Below, piece after piece: positions 8,027-8,205 of a stretch of 8,205 nt of DNA. Origin of the DNA: Betaproteobacteria bacterium (lineage in GTDB: Bacteria; Pseudomonadota; Gammaproteobacteria; Burkholderiales; Burkholderiaceae_E); NCBI GenBank assembly GCA_009925965.1, contig RFPW01000090.1, forward strand, positions 1 through 8,205, written 5' to 3'. Positions within the stretch are counted from its first letter, which is position 1, and each line of letters begins with the position of its first letter. A model generated the notes under the pieces. That model saw only the letters and a list, made by a program, of their open reading frames with translations, was not told the origin of the DNA and did no database searches. The position numbers and the translations under genes were made by a program.

Positions 8027-8205
8027 GCAGGGACGCCTCGACACAAGCCGCAGCGACAATCGGTTTCTCCATCGGAAACAAATGGGTGCCGTCGATCAAG
8101 ATCTTCCTCCCGCGGATTACCTGATCGGTGAGGGAGGCCCCCGCCAACCTCATCTCGCGCGACTCCAGCCCAGCGACCAACGCCACTGGACAGCCCAAGG
8201 GTTGG
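7902..8205 (-). CDS. Probable alpha/beta-hydrolase-fold protein, C-terminal fragment (5' part beyond window)
   Basis: On the minus strand the frame is open from the right edge (8205) to a TAA at 7902-7904, giving about 100 codons of a larger protein. The TTG at 8198-8196 is internal, since the frame continues through it. The segment CPVALVAGLES resembles the late beta-strand and acid-loop region of alpha/beta hydrolases. ILIDGTHLFPMEKP, with the His codon at 8084-8082, resembles the catalytic-His motif (G-H-x-x-P-x-E-x-P) near the C-terminus of that fold, followed by the usual final helix (AAACVEASLL). Substrate and exact family cannot be told, because the nucleophile elbow lies outside. The recognisable fold ends near 8020. 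The last 40 or so residues are polar and Pro/Ser-rich and are read from the antisense strand of recD, so they may be a non-conserved tail. Identification rests on motif similarity only. Confidence 0.6.
   Translation of the reverse strand, partial: QPLGCPVALVAGLESREMRLAGASLTDQVIRGRKILIDGTHLFPMEKPIVAAACVEASLLNLMSLKDKRRSVPESGRTDHSGERRLENTPPQTPIDSPTP

Noticed and set aside
8027..8205. Rho-independent terminator after recD
   Set aside because: I saw no GC-rich stem followed by a T run on either strand; the segment is coding on the minus strand.

Overview
The window holds most of a recC-recB-recD operon on the plus strand, encoding the three subunits of the RecBCD helicase-nuclease (exonuclease V). 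It is followed by the 3' end of an oppositely oriented gene with an alpha/beta-hydrolase-like C-terminus. The protein sequences, the three-gene RecBCD (not AddAB) architecture and the moderately GC-rich coding DNA suggest a proteobacterium, most likely a gammaproteobacterium. I cannot name a genus. The pitrilysin gene ptrA, which sits between recC and recB in E. coli, is absent; direct recC-recB-recD contiguity is known in other proteobacteria.

Layout: positions 1-2322 are the C-terminal two thirds of recC, cut by the left edge. Positions 2319-6146 are a complete recB (1275 aa) with all SF1A helicase motifs and an intact nuclease domain. Positions 6143-8026 are a complete recD (627 aa) with SF1B helicase motifs. 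The recC/recB and recB/recD junctions are both 4-bp ATGA overlaps without a convincing Shine-Dalgarno sequence, which suggests translational coupling and matched subunit synthesis. Positions 8205-7902 on the minus strand are the end of the hydrolase-like gene. Its frame converges on recD and overlaps it antisense by 125 bp. No stretch over 300 bases lacks a gene.

How the genes work together: RecB (3'-5' motor and nuclease) and RecD (5'-3' motor) would be held by RecC, which splits the duplex and reads Chi. The complex resects double-strand breaks, loads RecA and degrades foreign linear DNA. All catalytic residues I could check in RecB and RecD are present, so the machine looks functional.

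No undescribed system is evident; this is a core DNA repair locus. The points worth a second look are two in-frame minisatellites in interdomain loops (one in recC, one in recB), an aromatic-to-Gln change in RecB helicase motif IV, a roughly three-fold excess of GATC across the window, and the convergent antisense overlap at the end of recD.
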